Assembly (NCBI GenBank): GCA_026826555.1
Contig: JAKSZT010054324.1
Coordinates: 6,709,581 to 6,773,580, forward strand
DNA from: Tolypeutes matacus
Lineage: Eukaryota > Chordata > Mammalia > Cingulata > Chlamyphoridae
Reading direction: 5' to 3'
DNA: 64,000 nt
The position numbers were made by a program, and so were the translations under genes. Of the stretch, positions 12,401 to 22,946 are shown one piece after another (the first letter of the stretch is position 1; each line of letters starts with the position of its first letter). The notes beneath the pieces were generated by a model that saw only the letters and a list, made by a program, of their open reading frames with translations, was not told the DNA's origin and made no database searches.

Positions 12401-13643
12401 GTCTCCCTTAATATGGGAGCAAAGTCATTATATGCTGCATCAATCAAGATTTAATCAGGGAAGTAGAACCTCAGAGAGTATTATAAAATAAGGGATTTTA
12501 AAAATAAGAATTTACACATCTATGGGGGAAGCTGAGGAAATAAGGGTCCAAAAGAGGGAGTGGAAGGGTCAGATAAAATTAAATAAATTATTAACCAGCT
12601 TCCTTGAAGCACTGGGGTGGTTGGGCAACTGAAGCTTGAAAGGAAATCTGGGAAGAAAGGCATGTCTAGCCTTAGAGTGGGACCACAAAGAAGAGCGAGA
12701 AGAGGAAAATACGTGATGTATACACTCTGCATTTGATGTTGGGCCTGGGGTCCCTGGTTGGTCAGCAAGCCTGGCATCCAGGAATAAGTACTCAGAAGGG
12801 GAGAGGATGGCAAGCTGGAAACTGCTAGAATCTCTACATCTGTTTCTCACCACAGGAGCATAAAGGAAAACTATAGCCTGCTGGTACCTCTGCATCTGTC
12901 TCACCACATTCGACATGTCTCCACAATGACCTTCATGGAGTAATGGCTGCTGCTTACTTCAGCCTTCCAAATATTATGCAAAATTTTCTTGGGACCAACT
13001 CTAACCTGCAGCTATCCAAAGAAGGGGTTTCTGGGAAACTGAGTTCCACTGTGGCCAAATTAATCCAATGTGAAACCACACATATGTTGAATCAGTAGAG
13101 GGGAAAAAATGATGATGAAGGCAATCGAGGAGAATAGTCCTGAAGTGCTAACCTTGATCAGGTGAGAAAGCATCACAGCTACTACACAAGTGAAAGATTA
13201 CATTTGGAGCAGAGCAAAGGTGTTTGAGTTTAAGAAAACTAATTTCCAGAAAATAGCTTTCATCTCTGTTGAATGCACTGATAACAAGTATTAAAATGAA
13301 ACGTTAAAATCATCAGATTAGAAAATTTTTGGTATATTTTAAGAGATAATTACCATTTGGCTGAATACAAATCTTCATAGGAGATTACTCACAAACACAA
13401 GAAATGTGTTTATTAGTGCAGCTTAATAATTTTATAGCAATATGAAATGAAATGAAGGTGCCAAATAAATAACATATTTGTTTATTTCTAAAGATTAAAT
13501 AATCTCACACATGACCTGGATTTCAATTGCCATCAGCAGTATGATAACTTAATTTGCTTCCATGTTTCCCCTGCCGGTATATCCAGTTGCCTATTTGGCA
13601 GCTCCATCCATAATTCTCAAAGGCAACTCTGATTCAACCTAGT
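12401..13643. other. Unassigned intergenic DNA
   Basis: Overlapping antisense frames of 97 and 115 codons exist near 12520-12916 but show no known domain. The sequence there (TCAGGGAAGTAGAACCTCAG onward) has the feel of an old repeat of unknown family. No RNA gene seen before the U1 copy. Confidence 0.4.
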
Positions 13644-13659
13644 CAAAATGTAATGCATG

Positions 13660-13823
13660 GTACTTACTTGGCAGGAGAGATACCATGATCACGAAGGTGG
13701 TTTCCCCAGGGTGAGGCTTATCCATTGCACTCCGGATGTGCTGACCCCTGCGATTTCCCCAAATGTGGTAAACTCGACTGCATAATTTGTGGTAGTGGGG
13801 GACTGCGTTTGCACTCTCCCCTG
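13660..13823 (+). pseudogene. RNU1-ps: Retroposed U1 snRNA pseudogene
   Basis: The segment matches U1 small nuclear RNA along its whole length. Visible landmarks are the 5' end (TACTTACTTGGCAGG against TACTTACCTGGCAGG), the stem-loop block GATACCATGATCACGAAGG, CACTCCGGATGTGCTGACCC, the Sm-site region CATAATTTGTGG and the terminal CCCCTG. The base in the 5' splice-site-pairing region is changed (C to T), so a transcript would pair poorly with normal donors. It is followed by ATGGGG, then an A tract, and is bracketed by a 20-bp duplication (13644-13663 and 13836-13855) whose last four bases overlap the U1 start. That marks an L1-mediated retrocopy without the normal promoter. Confidence 0.95.
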
Positions 13824-13855
13824 ATGGGGAAAAAAAAAATGTAATGCATGGTACT

Positions 13856-14173
13856 CTACTTGCTATACCCCTCCAATCCTGGAGCTTCTCTAATTCTAAT
13901 AATTTTTTCAAGCCAGAAATCTAGTAGTGACCCTACCTTCATCTTCCTCCTATTTAATCCTCATTTAATTGCCTTGTCCTGATCTTTTCACCTCTTACAC
14001 ATCTCTAGAATCTGTCCACCTATTTCAGTTTTCATCACACTTTCATCCTAGTCCATGCAACCCAATACTTTCTTCTGGAGTATTAAATAGTCTAATTGCT
14101 GATTTCCTGTTCCCTCACCCTAGTCCCTCACCCTAGTCCAGTCTGCTCATCACATCTGGTAACTCTCATTGTG
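13856..14173. other. Intergenic DNA between the U1 copy and the hexamer array
   Basis: Pyrimidine-leaning unique-looking sequence. A short local echo CCCTCACCCTAGTCC occurs twice in tandem near 14112-14138. No gene. Confidence 0.5.
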
Positions 14174-14178
14174 ATATG

Positions 14179-14274
<96 letters not shown>

Positions 14275-14284
14275 NNNNNNNNNN

Positions 14285-14331
<47 letters not shown>

Positions 14332-14350
14332 AGTATATGTATATACATAT
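14174..14350. repeat. (TATATG)n hexanucleotide array
   Basis: Nearly uninterrupted TATATG units on both sides of an assembly gap. It generates long spurious frames such as (VY)n and (MY)n on one strand and (YT)n, (YI)n and (HI)n on the other. None of these is a gene. Confidence 0.97.
14275..14284. other. Assembly gap (10 N) inside the hexamer array
   Basis: Ten N characters interrupt the array with the same repeat on both flanks. The true array length is therefore unknown and the gap size is probably a placeholder. Confidence 0.98.
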
Positions 14351-16338
14351 GAATGACTGAACCATGCACATAAATGGTATTTTAATGGCTTTTCATTGTT
14401 CTCAGAATAATTACCACACTCTTTATCCAAGACTACCTGATCTGGCCCAAGTCTCCCTCTACAAATAGGGACAGGTAGGAGAAAAGTAAGGTTGCTGTGT
14501 TTATGATTATTTGGAAAAGGATATAACGAAGTTGTAAGGGGATCAGAAGTTTATGTTAATGGAAAGGAAAGGCAATATTTTAAAAATTAGATATGTGAAA
14601 TCATCACTTTGATGATTGAGAAAACCTTTCTTCACAATACTTAAGGCTAGCAGTTTCCAAATTTTGCAGAAAACATGAACAGGTGCTTTGGGAAAAAAAA
14701 AAAAAAAAGGTCGGGAAATCATTTAAAAAAAGGTTTATAAATTTAAGTTAAAGGTATATGTTGCAGGATATCTCAGATCTTATACCATGCTAATACATGT
14801 TATAATTGTCAAAGAAACAGATAAAGAATGTAGCACTGAGCAAACTAATTTAAGCCTGGAACTTTTTTGTTCACAAAGCGCGCCATAGAACAATTGCTCT
14901 ATAAAGAACTTTCAGGAACGCTGTTATAATCTGAGGAGGGGACAAAGGTCTGAAGAAGTTAAAGTTTGAAGTAGCACAGAGAGTACTACAGAGAGTACAA
15001 AAAAGTTTGAAGTACCACAGAGAGTGAACAGAGTGTGGATTGTTCTGCAGATGTTAAAAGAGAGATTCCCATGTGAATTATGTGGTGAATGAAAGTTTGT
15101 TGGACAGGGACAGAGTGGGGTAAAGTGGTATGGAATCACATTATAGGGAGGAGTTGAAGATGTGCATGATCATTGTCCTGGTCATGAAATGAGAAGAGTT
15201 AAAAGGAGATCACCTAGTACCCTTACTATTCATGAGCATCTTAGTACTTCTGAGAAGGAAGTGAACAGTTTTGTCTCCTGACTATTTGACAACTGGCTTT
15301 CTGACATGTCTGTCTGTATAAAGTCTAGCCCTTAAGTCCATTATTTAATAACTATGTAGACCAAACCCAAAGTAACTGAAACATCAGCATACACATTTTA
15401 GGAGCAATAGAAATGCAATTCGTTTTTAAGAGAATAAGCAATGCAAATAGCAAATTATATTGCAGAGTTAAAAATGGAAAAATAACAAAATGAACTTAGG
15501 TATTTGAGGACTTTCTGTTGATATATCTGAAAGGAAAAGAAGGTGAACAAAACCACTTTTTACCTGAATAGGACACTGAGTTCTAAGGATATTGAAAGGT
15601 GCAAAAATATTGTTTAAAATAATTTGTGACTGTCTGCTTCTTATTTCCATGTATCTGGTAAAATAAATATATATGGCACTTTTAAAGAGAAGCAAGAACC
15701 TTGAAAAATTCCAGTTGCCTTTCTAGAGAAATGAGCTGGATGGCCTCCTGGAACATTTTCTGATCTTGTTTTCTTAACTATTTCAATAAAGTCAGAACAC
15801 CACTTTGTGTAGAATATTCAGTTTGTAAAAGGTGAACTTCAACAGGATAAATACAATAGAGACAAATATTCTTCACAACAAAGCAGACAATTTTGTGATT
15901 CAGGATCTAAACACAAAGAAAACAATGTGCCCTGTGTTTTTTGTTTTCTACACAATTTAAACAGAAAAAAAGTAGGCACTGCTTTCTGCATTATTTCTTC
16001 TTAAATTATCTCTAAATCATAAATTACACCTTCCATCAGTGTTCATCAATTTTCATTTTCTCTGCATATAGAAAGCCACCACCTTGCAGATTGTTTACAT
16101 CAGAATATGAGAAAGAGATGCAGGATCCTACCCTGGTGCCAATCAGAACACAGAAACAAGGGTACATGGATTTTTAATTTTTATATAAGCAGACTCTTCA
16201 TGTGCCTATGAAATCAGAATTCACAGCATATTTTATCCATGTTAATTGCAACAGGAAATGAAAACTAAGTATAACATGATGGAACAAAGTTCCTTGAAGC
16301 AAAATTCCAAGAATGGTCACATTATTTGGCTTACCATA
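14351..16338. other. Intergenic DNA upstream of provirus A
   Basis: No gene. It contains an A tract near 14693-14707 and a short local repeat, AGTTTGAAGTA.CACAGAGAG, twice near 14965 and 15005. The open frames (for example 15468-15695, -) have no recognisable domain. Confidence 0.5.
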
Positions 16339-16781
16339 TGTGATGGTTAGGCTAATGTGTCAACTGGGCCAGGTAATTGTGTCCAGGTGTTTGGTACAGC
16401 AAGCACTGGGCTAGTTGTAATACAAGAATATTTATGGACTTTGGTCACCAGTGAGTTTACTGGGTGGATGGCTGATTACATCTGCATCAATCAGGGAGAT
16501 TGCCATCAGCAATGGGTGATGCTTTTATCCAATCAGTTAAATATCTTAAAAGGGGAAGTGATTTCAACATTCAGAGGGAATTTCCCAGCTCATCTTTGGA
16601 CAGTCAACTTCTGGAAACTCATCAAGGATCTTCATTGGACTTTCATTGGCGCCTCTGGTTTGCGGCCTGCCTGCAGAATCTGGACTTGTGCATCCCCATC
16701 GTCACATGAGAGACTCTTATAAAATTTCATATTATTGACAGATATCTCCTGTTTATTCTGTTTCCCTAGAGAACTAATACA
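16339..16781 (+). repeat. 5' LTR of provirus A (MLT2/ERV-L type)
   Basis: It begins TGTGATGGTTAGGCTAATGT and ends ACTAATACA, the termini typical of MLT2-like ERV-L LTRs. It is 443 bp long and pairs with 22490-22941. Open frames inside, including the long antisense one that extends into gag (16632-17228), have no independent support as genes. Confidence 0.93.
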
Positions 16782-16784
16782 GCT

Positions 16785-16800
16785 TGATACCAGGAGTGGT
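16785..16800 (+). promoter_or_regulatory. Primer-binding site, tRNA-Leu type (diverged)
   Basis: TGATACCAGGAGTGGT lies three bases after the LTR end. The equivalent position in provirus B reads TGGTACCAGGAGTGGT, the form complementary to the 3' end of a leucine tRNA that gives ERV-L its name. Copy A has lost the third base of the match. Confidence 0.85.
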
Positions 16801-16989
16801 TCTTGGGGAACAGTCTTAAACATGGGATGTCTGAGGTGGTTCTGAGAGTTTTGTAATTGGCTCTTTACTCTAACTGGACTCAAGGGTACTAATGACTTCC
16901 TTTCCAATAATGAAGAGGTTGCTAACAGTCCATGGTGTGAGCTGGCAATAGGGATATGCAAAATAGCATCACTGGATTCCCCTACTTCC

Positions 16990-18749
16990 ATGATTATAAG
17001 AAGCAAGGATCTGGGTGAGAGTGTTTCCAACAGCTTAACAGAATTTAGTGGAGTCAAAAGGTACAATGATGTTGGCTGGCTTCTCCTAGATACTCTGGAT
17101 ACAGTTACAAAAGAAAGAGATGAGCTAAAGTCTTCAAATTTGAAACATAAATGCCACATGAATGATGTGAAAGGTGCTATGTGTGCCTTGAAAGAAAATC
17201 TTGTTTCCTTGAGATGTCTGAGAATCAACCCAGATTCTCAATGTACAAGTAGCAGAATTACAGAGGAAACTAAAATCTCAACCCCACAGAGTTTCTGCAA
17301 TTAAAATGAAAGCATTGATTGGAAAGGAGTGGAACTCCAAGGATTGGGATGGAGACATATGGAATGATGATAATATTGGTGGGGACATTGGAACACTAAA
17401 TTCTGCTGAGACTTTACCAGATAAACCTGTGATGGCCTGCCCTGTGGAGACCACACCTTGTCAACCTTGTATCATCCAGCCTCCAGCTTGGAGTCCAGGG
17501 AGTCCAGGCCTCCTTCCAGTCCTTGGGTGGGTACCAGCCAAACTCCAGCATGCACTGCCCAACCACCAGTCTGCCCTGAGGAATCTGCCTTCCAACACCA
17601 GCCTCAAGAGATTAATCCTGTCTTATAAGATGAAAATACAAAGGAATGCCCTGAGGTCAGTAGCTTGCAACACATTTCTAATCCTTCTCCTTACCCACTC
17701 CCACTACCCCTCTTGTCTTCAAGACCTATTACTAGACTAAAATCACAACAAGCCCCAAAAAGAAAAAAACAAAGTGTGACCCATGAGGAAGAACACTATA
17801 CTCTGAAAGAACTGCATGAATTTTTCAACTTATATAGACAAAAATCAGGGGAATATGTGTGGGAATGGATATTAAGGGTATGGGATAATGGTGGAAGGAA
17901 TATAAAGTTGGATCATGCTGAATTTATTGAAATGGGCCAACTAAACAAAAATTCCGAATTCAGTGCTGTAGCTTGAGGGGTTAGAAAGGGTTCTAACAGT
18001 TTGGGTGGTTGTCTAAAACATGGACAAAACACCTCAGGCCTAGCAGGTCTGAGTTTGAGATGCCCGATTTGCCCTGGTATACAATAGAAGACAGAATTCA
18101 AAGGCTTAGAGAGATTGGAATGCTAGAATGGATTTACCATTTGAGACCTGCCCACCATCCCCAGGAATGTTCAGAGGACACACCTTTAACCTGGACTGTG
18201 AGGAATAAATTTGTAAGACTAACCCCATCTTCTCTGAAGAACTCTGTGGTTGCTCTTCTCTGTAGTCCAGATATTACCGTAGGGAGGGCTGTAATGGAAT
18301 TAGAATCCTTAAACATTATGGGGATGATCAGATCTCCATCCAGTAAAAGTCATTTATCTGTAGTTGATCCCCAAAGGCAAGATGGGCATGGCTACCGCAA
18401 TGAAAGGCAGATTCAAAGCAGCAATCAAAATGGTCTGAGTCTCATGGAGTCATGGCATTGGCTAATAGATCATGGGGTACCTAGAAGTGAAATGCATGGG
18501 CAGTCTACTAAATTTCTTCTGGATCTATATAAGCAGAAGGCTTCTAGGTCGAGTGAACAAAAGCCTAACTCAAATTACAGGTGCAGAGAATCACAGCCCT
18601 TTTATCAATTCCTAGACTTGAGGCAGTTTACAGACCCAGAGCCCCTTAAACAAGGAGAAGGCCAGGTCCTCTTGGGGAAGGATCCTGTTAAACTGCCAAA
18701 AATTTATATTGTTAATCTTCCTCCTACCTTTCCCCAAGGACACTTTTAG
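16990..18749 (+). pseudogene. gag: Gag remnant of ERV-L provirus A
   Basis: The structural polyprotein region is spread over three reading frames: 16990-17304, 17306-17740 with overlapping 17665-17976, and 18009-18749. An early segment (around 17080-17200) contains a charged stretch with DTVTKERDELK, suggestive of a short coiled coil. The middle is proline-rich. A conserved block with KSGEYVWEWILRVWDNG near 17840-17895 occupies a capsid-like position and is nearly repeated in provirus B. At least two frameshifts and several stops separate the pieces. The last frame ends in TAG at 18747-18749, in the same frame as the protease region, with a further TGA 10 bases on. It cannot make a particle protein. 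Confidence 0.85.
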
Positions 18750-18767
18750 CCCTTTACTTGAGTAACT

Positions 18768-19240
18768 GTGCATTGGGGAAAAGGAAATGATCAGACATTT
18801 CAGGGATTATTAGACACTGGCTCAGAAGTGACATTAATTCCAGGAGACCCAAAACATCACTGTGGTCCACCAGTCAGAGTAGGGGCTTATAGAATTCAGG
18901 TGATTGATGGAGTTTTAGCTCAGGTCCATCTCACAGTGGGTCCAGTGGTTCCCCGGACCCATTCTGTGGTTATTTCCCCAGTTTCAGAATGCATAATTGG
19001 AATAGACATACTCAGTAACTGGCAGAAACCCCACATCATTTCCCTGACTTTTGGAGTGAGAGTTATTACGGTTGGAAATGCCAAGTGGAAGCCACTAGAA
19101 CTGCCCCTACCTAGCAAAATAGTAAATCAAAAGCAATACTGGATTCCTGGAGGGATTGCAGAGATTAGTGCAACCATCAAGGATTTGAAGGATGCAGGGT
19201 TGGTGATTCCCACCACATCCCCATTCACCTCTCCTGTTTG
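18768..19240 (+). pseudogene. pro: Aspartic protease remnant of ERV-L provirus A
   Basis: The frame carries the retroviral protease signature LLDTGSEVTLIPG, with the catalytic Asp-Thr-Gly at 18813-18821. Further on, a CIIGIDILSNW block matches the second conserved protease region. It reads towards the N-terminal part of reverse transcriptase ([20 protein letters not shown]). Around 19235-19250 the sequence is seven bases shorter than provirus B, so the frame shifts and terminates at 19268. The catalytic triplet itself is intact, unlike in copy B. Confidence 0.88.
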
Positions 19241-20500
19241 GTCTTTGCAGATGGGTCTTGGAGGATGACAGTAGATTATCGTAATCTTAACCAGGTGGTG
19301 ACTCCAATTGCAGCTGCTGTCCGAGATGTGGTATCATTGCTTGAGCAAATCAGCACTTCCCCTGGTACCTGGTATGCAGCTGTTGATCTGGCAAAAGCTT
19401 TTTTATTAATTGCCATTAGTAAGGACCACCAGAATAATTTTGCTTTCTGCTGGCAAGGCCAGCAGTATACCTTCACTCTCCTGCCTCAAGGGTATATCAA
19501 CTCTCCAGCCCTCTGTCATAATATTGTCCGCAGGGACCTTGATCATCTCTCCCTTCCATGAGACATCAAACTGGTCCATTATATTGATGATATCATGTTG
19601 ATAGGACCTAGTGAGCAAGAAGCAGCAAAGACTCTAGACTTATTGGTAAGGCATTTGTGTGAGAGAGGATGGGAGATAAAAAAAAAAAATAAAAAAAAAT
19701 ACAGGGGACTTCCACCTCAGTGAAATTTCTAGGTGTCCAGTGGTGTGGGGCATGTCAAGATATCCCTTCTAAAGTAAAGAATAAGCTGTTGCATCTGGCC
19801 CCTCCTACAATCAAAAAAGAGACACATCGCTTAGTTGGCCTCTTCGGATTTTGGAGACAACACATTCTTCATTTGGGTGTGCTACTCTGGCCCATTTACT
19901 GAGTGACCAGAAAAGCTGCTAGTTTTGATTGGGGACCAGAACAAGAAGAGGATCTGATACAGGTCCAGGGTGCTGTGCAAGCTGCACTACCACTTGGACC
20001 ATATGATCCAGCAGATCTAATGGTGCTGGAAGTTTCAGTGGCAAATAGAGATGCTGTCTGGAGACTTTGGTAGGCCCCTATAGGGGAATCACAACACAGA
20101 CCCTTAGAATTTTGGAGCAAAAACCTGCCATCCCCTGCAGATAACTATTCCTCTTTTGAGAAACAGTTTTGTCCTGCTACTGGGCCATAGTAGACACTCA
20201 ACGCTTACCACCAAGTTACCATAAGACCTCAGATGCCTATCATGAACTGGGTATTGTCTGACCCACCAAACCATAAAGTGGGGTGTGCACAGAAGCATTC
20301 CATAATAAAGTGGAAGTGATATATACGAGATAGGGCTTCAGCGGGTCCTGAAGGCACAAGTAAGTTACATGAGGAAGTAGCCCAAATGCCCATGGTCACC
20401 ACACCTGTCATGTTACCTTCTCTTTCCCAGCCCACAGCTGTAGCCTCTTGGAGAGTCCCTTACAATTAGTTGACTGAGGATGAGAAAACTCAGGCCTGGT
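19238..20500 (+). pseudogene. pol (RT): Reverse transcriptase remnant of ERV-L provirus A
   Basis: After the shift, a frame from 19238 shows [15 protein letters not shown], the AVDLAKAF block with the first catalytic Asp, and [14 protein letters not shown] at 19559-19561 cuts it; the same frame then carries the YIDD active-site box at 19580-19591. About 90 bases later an A-rich run (about 19678-19701) is some eight bases longer than the matching site in provirus B and shifts the frame again. Thumb and connection sequence continues with further stops to about 20500. Enzymatic activity is not possible from this copy. Confidence 0.88.
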
Positions 20501-20935
20501 TTACAAATGCTTCTGCACTATATGCAGGTACCACCTGAAAGTGGACAGTTGAAGCACTGCAGCCCTTTTCTGGGATATCCTTGAAGGCTAGCAGTGAGGG
20601 CAAATCCTCCCAGTGGGCAGAACATTGAGCAGTACACCTGGTTGTTCATTTTGCTTGGAAGAAGAAATGGCCAGAGTTGCATTTGTACACTGATTCATGG
20701 GCTATTGCCAATGGTTTGGCTGGATGGTCAAGGACTTGGAAGGAACATAATTCGAAAATTGGTGATGAAAAGGTCTGGGGAAGAGGTATGTGGATAGACC
20801 TTTCTAAGTGGGCAAAAAACATGAGCATATTTCTGTCCCACATGAATGCTCACCAGAGGATGACTTCAGCAGAGGAAGATCTTAATAATCAAGTAGATAA
20901 GATGACTCGCTCTGTGCCTAATGCTCAGCCTCTTT
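20500..20935 (+). pseudogene. pol (RNH): RNase H remnant of ERV-L provirus A
   Basis: The best frame (from about 20646) includes HLYTDSWAIANGLAGW, where the Asp after YT is a conserved RNase H metal ligand. Later come SHMNAHQ and NQVDKMT, matching the usual His and final Asp positions. Stop codons precede this frame near 20538 and 20627, so the first part of the domain is broken. It runs without a stop into the integrase zinc-binding region. Confidence 0.82.
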
Positions 20936-21475
20936 CCCCAGACATTCCTGTCATTGCCCAATGGGCTCATGAACAAAGTGGCCATGGAGGTAGGGATGGT
21001 GGTTATGCATGTACTCAGCAACATGGACTTCCCCTCACCAAGGCTGACTTGGCTACAGCCTTTGCTGAATGTCCAATCTGCCAGCAGCAGAGACCCACAC
21101 TCAGCTCCTGATATGGCACCATTCCTCGAGGTGATCAGCCTGCTACCTGGTGGCAGGTGGACTACATTGGGCCACTTCCACCATGGAAGGGGCAGCGACT
21201 TGTTTTAACTGGAATAGACACATACTCTGGATATGGGTTTGCATTTCCTGCATGCAATGCTTCTTCCAAAACTACTATCTGTGGACTTACCAAATGTCTT
21301 ATCTACTGCCAAGGCATTCCACACATCATTTGCCATTTCACAGCAAATGATGTGTGGGAATGGGCACATGGCCATGGAATTCACTGGTCTTACCATGTTC
21401 CCCATCACCCTGAAGTCACTGGATTAAAAGAACTGTGAGATGGCCTTTTGAAGACTCAATTATGGTGCCAACTTG
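20936..21475 (+). pseudogene. pol (IN): Integrase remnant of ERV-L provirus A, second catalytic Asp deleted
   Basis: The zinc-binding module is visible as HEQSGHGG followed by CPICQQQRP (His-His-Cys-Cys). A TGA near 21110 separates it from the catalytic core, which starts WWQVDYIGPLPPW with the first Asp. Near 21325-21340 the sequence is 15 bases shorter than provirus B, and the missing segment holds the second core Asp; the deletion keeps the frame. The region of the third acidic residue (GLKEL) is followed at once by a TGA at 21436-21438. The domain order is typical of ERV-L integrase. Confidence 0.87.
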
Positions 21476-21559
21476 GTGGCAATACCTTGCAGGGCTGGGA
21501 TAATGTTCCTCAGGAGGCTGTGTATGCTCTAAATCAGCATCCACTCTATGGTGCTTTTC

Positions 21560-22136
21560 TCCCATAACCAGGATTCATGGGTCCAGGAATCAAGGGGTGG
21601 AAATGGCAGTGGCAACACTCACTATTACCCCTAGTGATCCACTAGGAAAATTTTTACTTTCTGTCCCTGCAACCTTAATCTCTGCTGGTCTACAGTTTTA
21701 GTCCCAAAAGGAGGAGTGCTGCCACCAGGGAACACAATAACGATTCCATTGAAATGGAAGTTATGACTGCCACTTGGTCACTTTGGGCTCCTCTTACCTG
21801 TACTGGCTTGGGTGATTGATCCTGACTATCAAGGGGAAATAGGACTACATCTACATACTGGGGGCAAAAAAAGAGTTTGCCTGGAAGCCAGAAAACCCCC
21901 TAGGGCGTCTCCTAGTACTGCCATGCCCTGTGATTAAAGCCAATGGAAATATGCAACAAACCAATCCAAGTAGGACTAAGAATGGCCTAGAATCTTCAGG
22001 AATGAAAGTTTGGGTCACCCCACCAGGCAAAGAACCATGGCCAACTGAAGTGCTTGCTGAGGTTAATGGGAACATGGAATGGGTGTTGGAAGAAGGTAGT
22101 GATAAATATGAACTTCGACCACATGACAAGTTATAG
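21560..22136 (+). pseudogene. dut (ERV-L): dUTPase remnant of ERV-L provirus A
   Basis: Downstream of integrase lies an ERV-L-type dUTPase region, an enzyme family that hydrolyses dUTP to dUMP and pyrophosphate. The start carries RIHGSRNQGVEMAV and TPSDPLGKFLL. The central part is broken by stops and shifts. The intact last frame (21930-22136) carries SGMKVWVTPPGKEPWP and ends in TAG. A dUTPase after integrase, with no env, is a hallmark of ERV-L; no functional enzyme remains. Confidence 0.82.
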
Positions 22137-22475
22137 AAACAAGGACTGTAACAGTCATGAGTCCTTCTTCCTTGTTTCATTATGAGTATGATTATATATG
22201 TACACAAAACGAATTTCTTTGTTTTCTTCCTCAACCTTTTCCCCTATCATATGAAAAGTTGTATTAATTTCATGTCATATTATTTAAGGATGCCAAGTTT
22301 AAAAGTGTATATTACCCAAGGACTTGCACCCTGTTCTATAGGGAATTAATGTGTTTCCGGTTGTATGCAGGTGAGTTGAATATTGTTAGGCAGAAATACA
22401 TATGTATGCTTGTCTTCTATTGTTTTTACTTAGAGACTAAGCATGGTTGAGAGTAATGTGTATGGTTGCCGAGTT
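22137..22475 (+). other. Noncoding region between dUTPase and 3' LTR of provirus A
   Basis: About 340 bases without an open frame of interest, matched by 57007-57360 in provirus B. No env-like sequence (no signal peptide, furin-type site or transmembrane segment) can be seen here. Confidence 0.75.
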
Positions 22476-22489
22476 GACAAGAGGTGGAC
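22476..22489 (+). promoter_or_regulatory. Polypurine tract region, provirus A
   Basis: ACAAGAGGTGGAC lies immediately before the 3' LTR start. The corresponding site in provirus B reads ACAAGGGGTGCAC. This is where plus-strand priming would be expected. Confidence 0.7.
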
Positions 22490-22941
22490 TGTGATGGTTA
22501 GGTTAATGTGTTAACTCAGCCAGGTAATTGTGTCCAGGTGTTTGGTCCAGCAAGCACTGGGCTAATTGTAATACAAGAACATTTATGGACTTTAGTCACC
22601 AGTGAGTTGAATGGGTGGATGGCTGATTACATCTGCATCAATCAGGGAGATTGCCTTCATTAATGGGTGATGCCTTTATCCAATCAGTTGAAAACCTTAA
22701 AAGGGGAAGTGATTTCAACATTCAGAGAGAATTTCCCAGCTCATCTTTGGACAGCCAACTGCTCCCAGAAACTCATCAAGGACCTTCATTGAACTTTCAT
22801 CGGAGCCCCTGGTTTGCAGCCTGCCTGTGGAACCTGGACTTGTGCATCCCCACGGTCACCTGAGAGACTCTTATAAAGTCTCATACTACTGACAGATATC
22901 TCCTGTTGATTCTGTTTCCCTGGAGAACCCTGACTAATACA
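22490..22941 (+). repeat. 3' LTR of provirus A
   Basis: It begins TGTGATGGTTAGGTTAATGT and ends GACTAATACA. It carries small insertions relative to the 5' LTR near CTGCTCCCAGAAAC and just before the terminus (CCCTG). Otherwise it is about 91% alike by hand count. Confidence 0.93.
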
Positions 22942-22946
22942 CCATG

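Larger units (their letters stand above)
16339..22941 (+). mobile_element. ERV-L provirus A (class III endogenous retrovirus)
   Basis: A 6.6-kb provirus with two LTRs, a Leu-tRNA-type primer site, then gag, protease, RT, RNase H, integrase and dUTPase remnants in ERV-L order. I see no env between the dUTPase and the 3' LTR, as expected for this family. It is flanked by near-matching 5-bp repeats (CCATA / CCATG), the duplication size usual for ERV-L. By my hand count the LTRs differ at about 39 of 440 compared positions (about 9%), implying an insertion tens of millions of years old. All frames are broken. Confidence 0.93.

Noticed and set aside
12520..12916. Two overlapping antisense frames of 97 and 115 codons
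   Set aside because: No domain, no splice context and no support beyond length; likely chance frames in an old repeat-like stretch.
13660..13823. Functional U1 snRNA gene
   Set aside because: It is flanked by a retroposition duplication and A tail, has a change in the splice-site-pairing segment, and lacks evident proximal and distal U1 promoter elements upstream.
14096..14430. Several long frames rich in YV, MY, YT, YI or HI dipeptides
   Set aside because: All are translations of the TATATG array and run through the N gap; they are not genes.
16632..17228. 198-codon antisense frame over the 5' LTR and gag of provirus A
   Set aside because: It lies opposite a recognisable viral region and the LTR, has no domain I know, and the matching strand of provirus B is broken; treated as a shadow.
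22137..22475. Search for an env gene before the 3' LTR of provirus A (and 57006-57369 in B)
   Set aside because: Only about 340-360 noncoding bases are present, with no hydrophobic or cleavage-site signal; this agrees with ERV-L lacking env.
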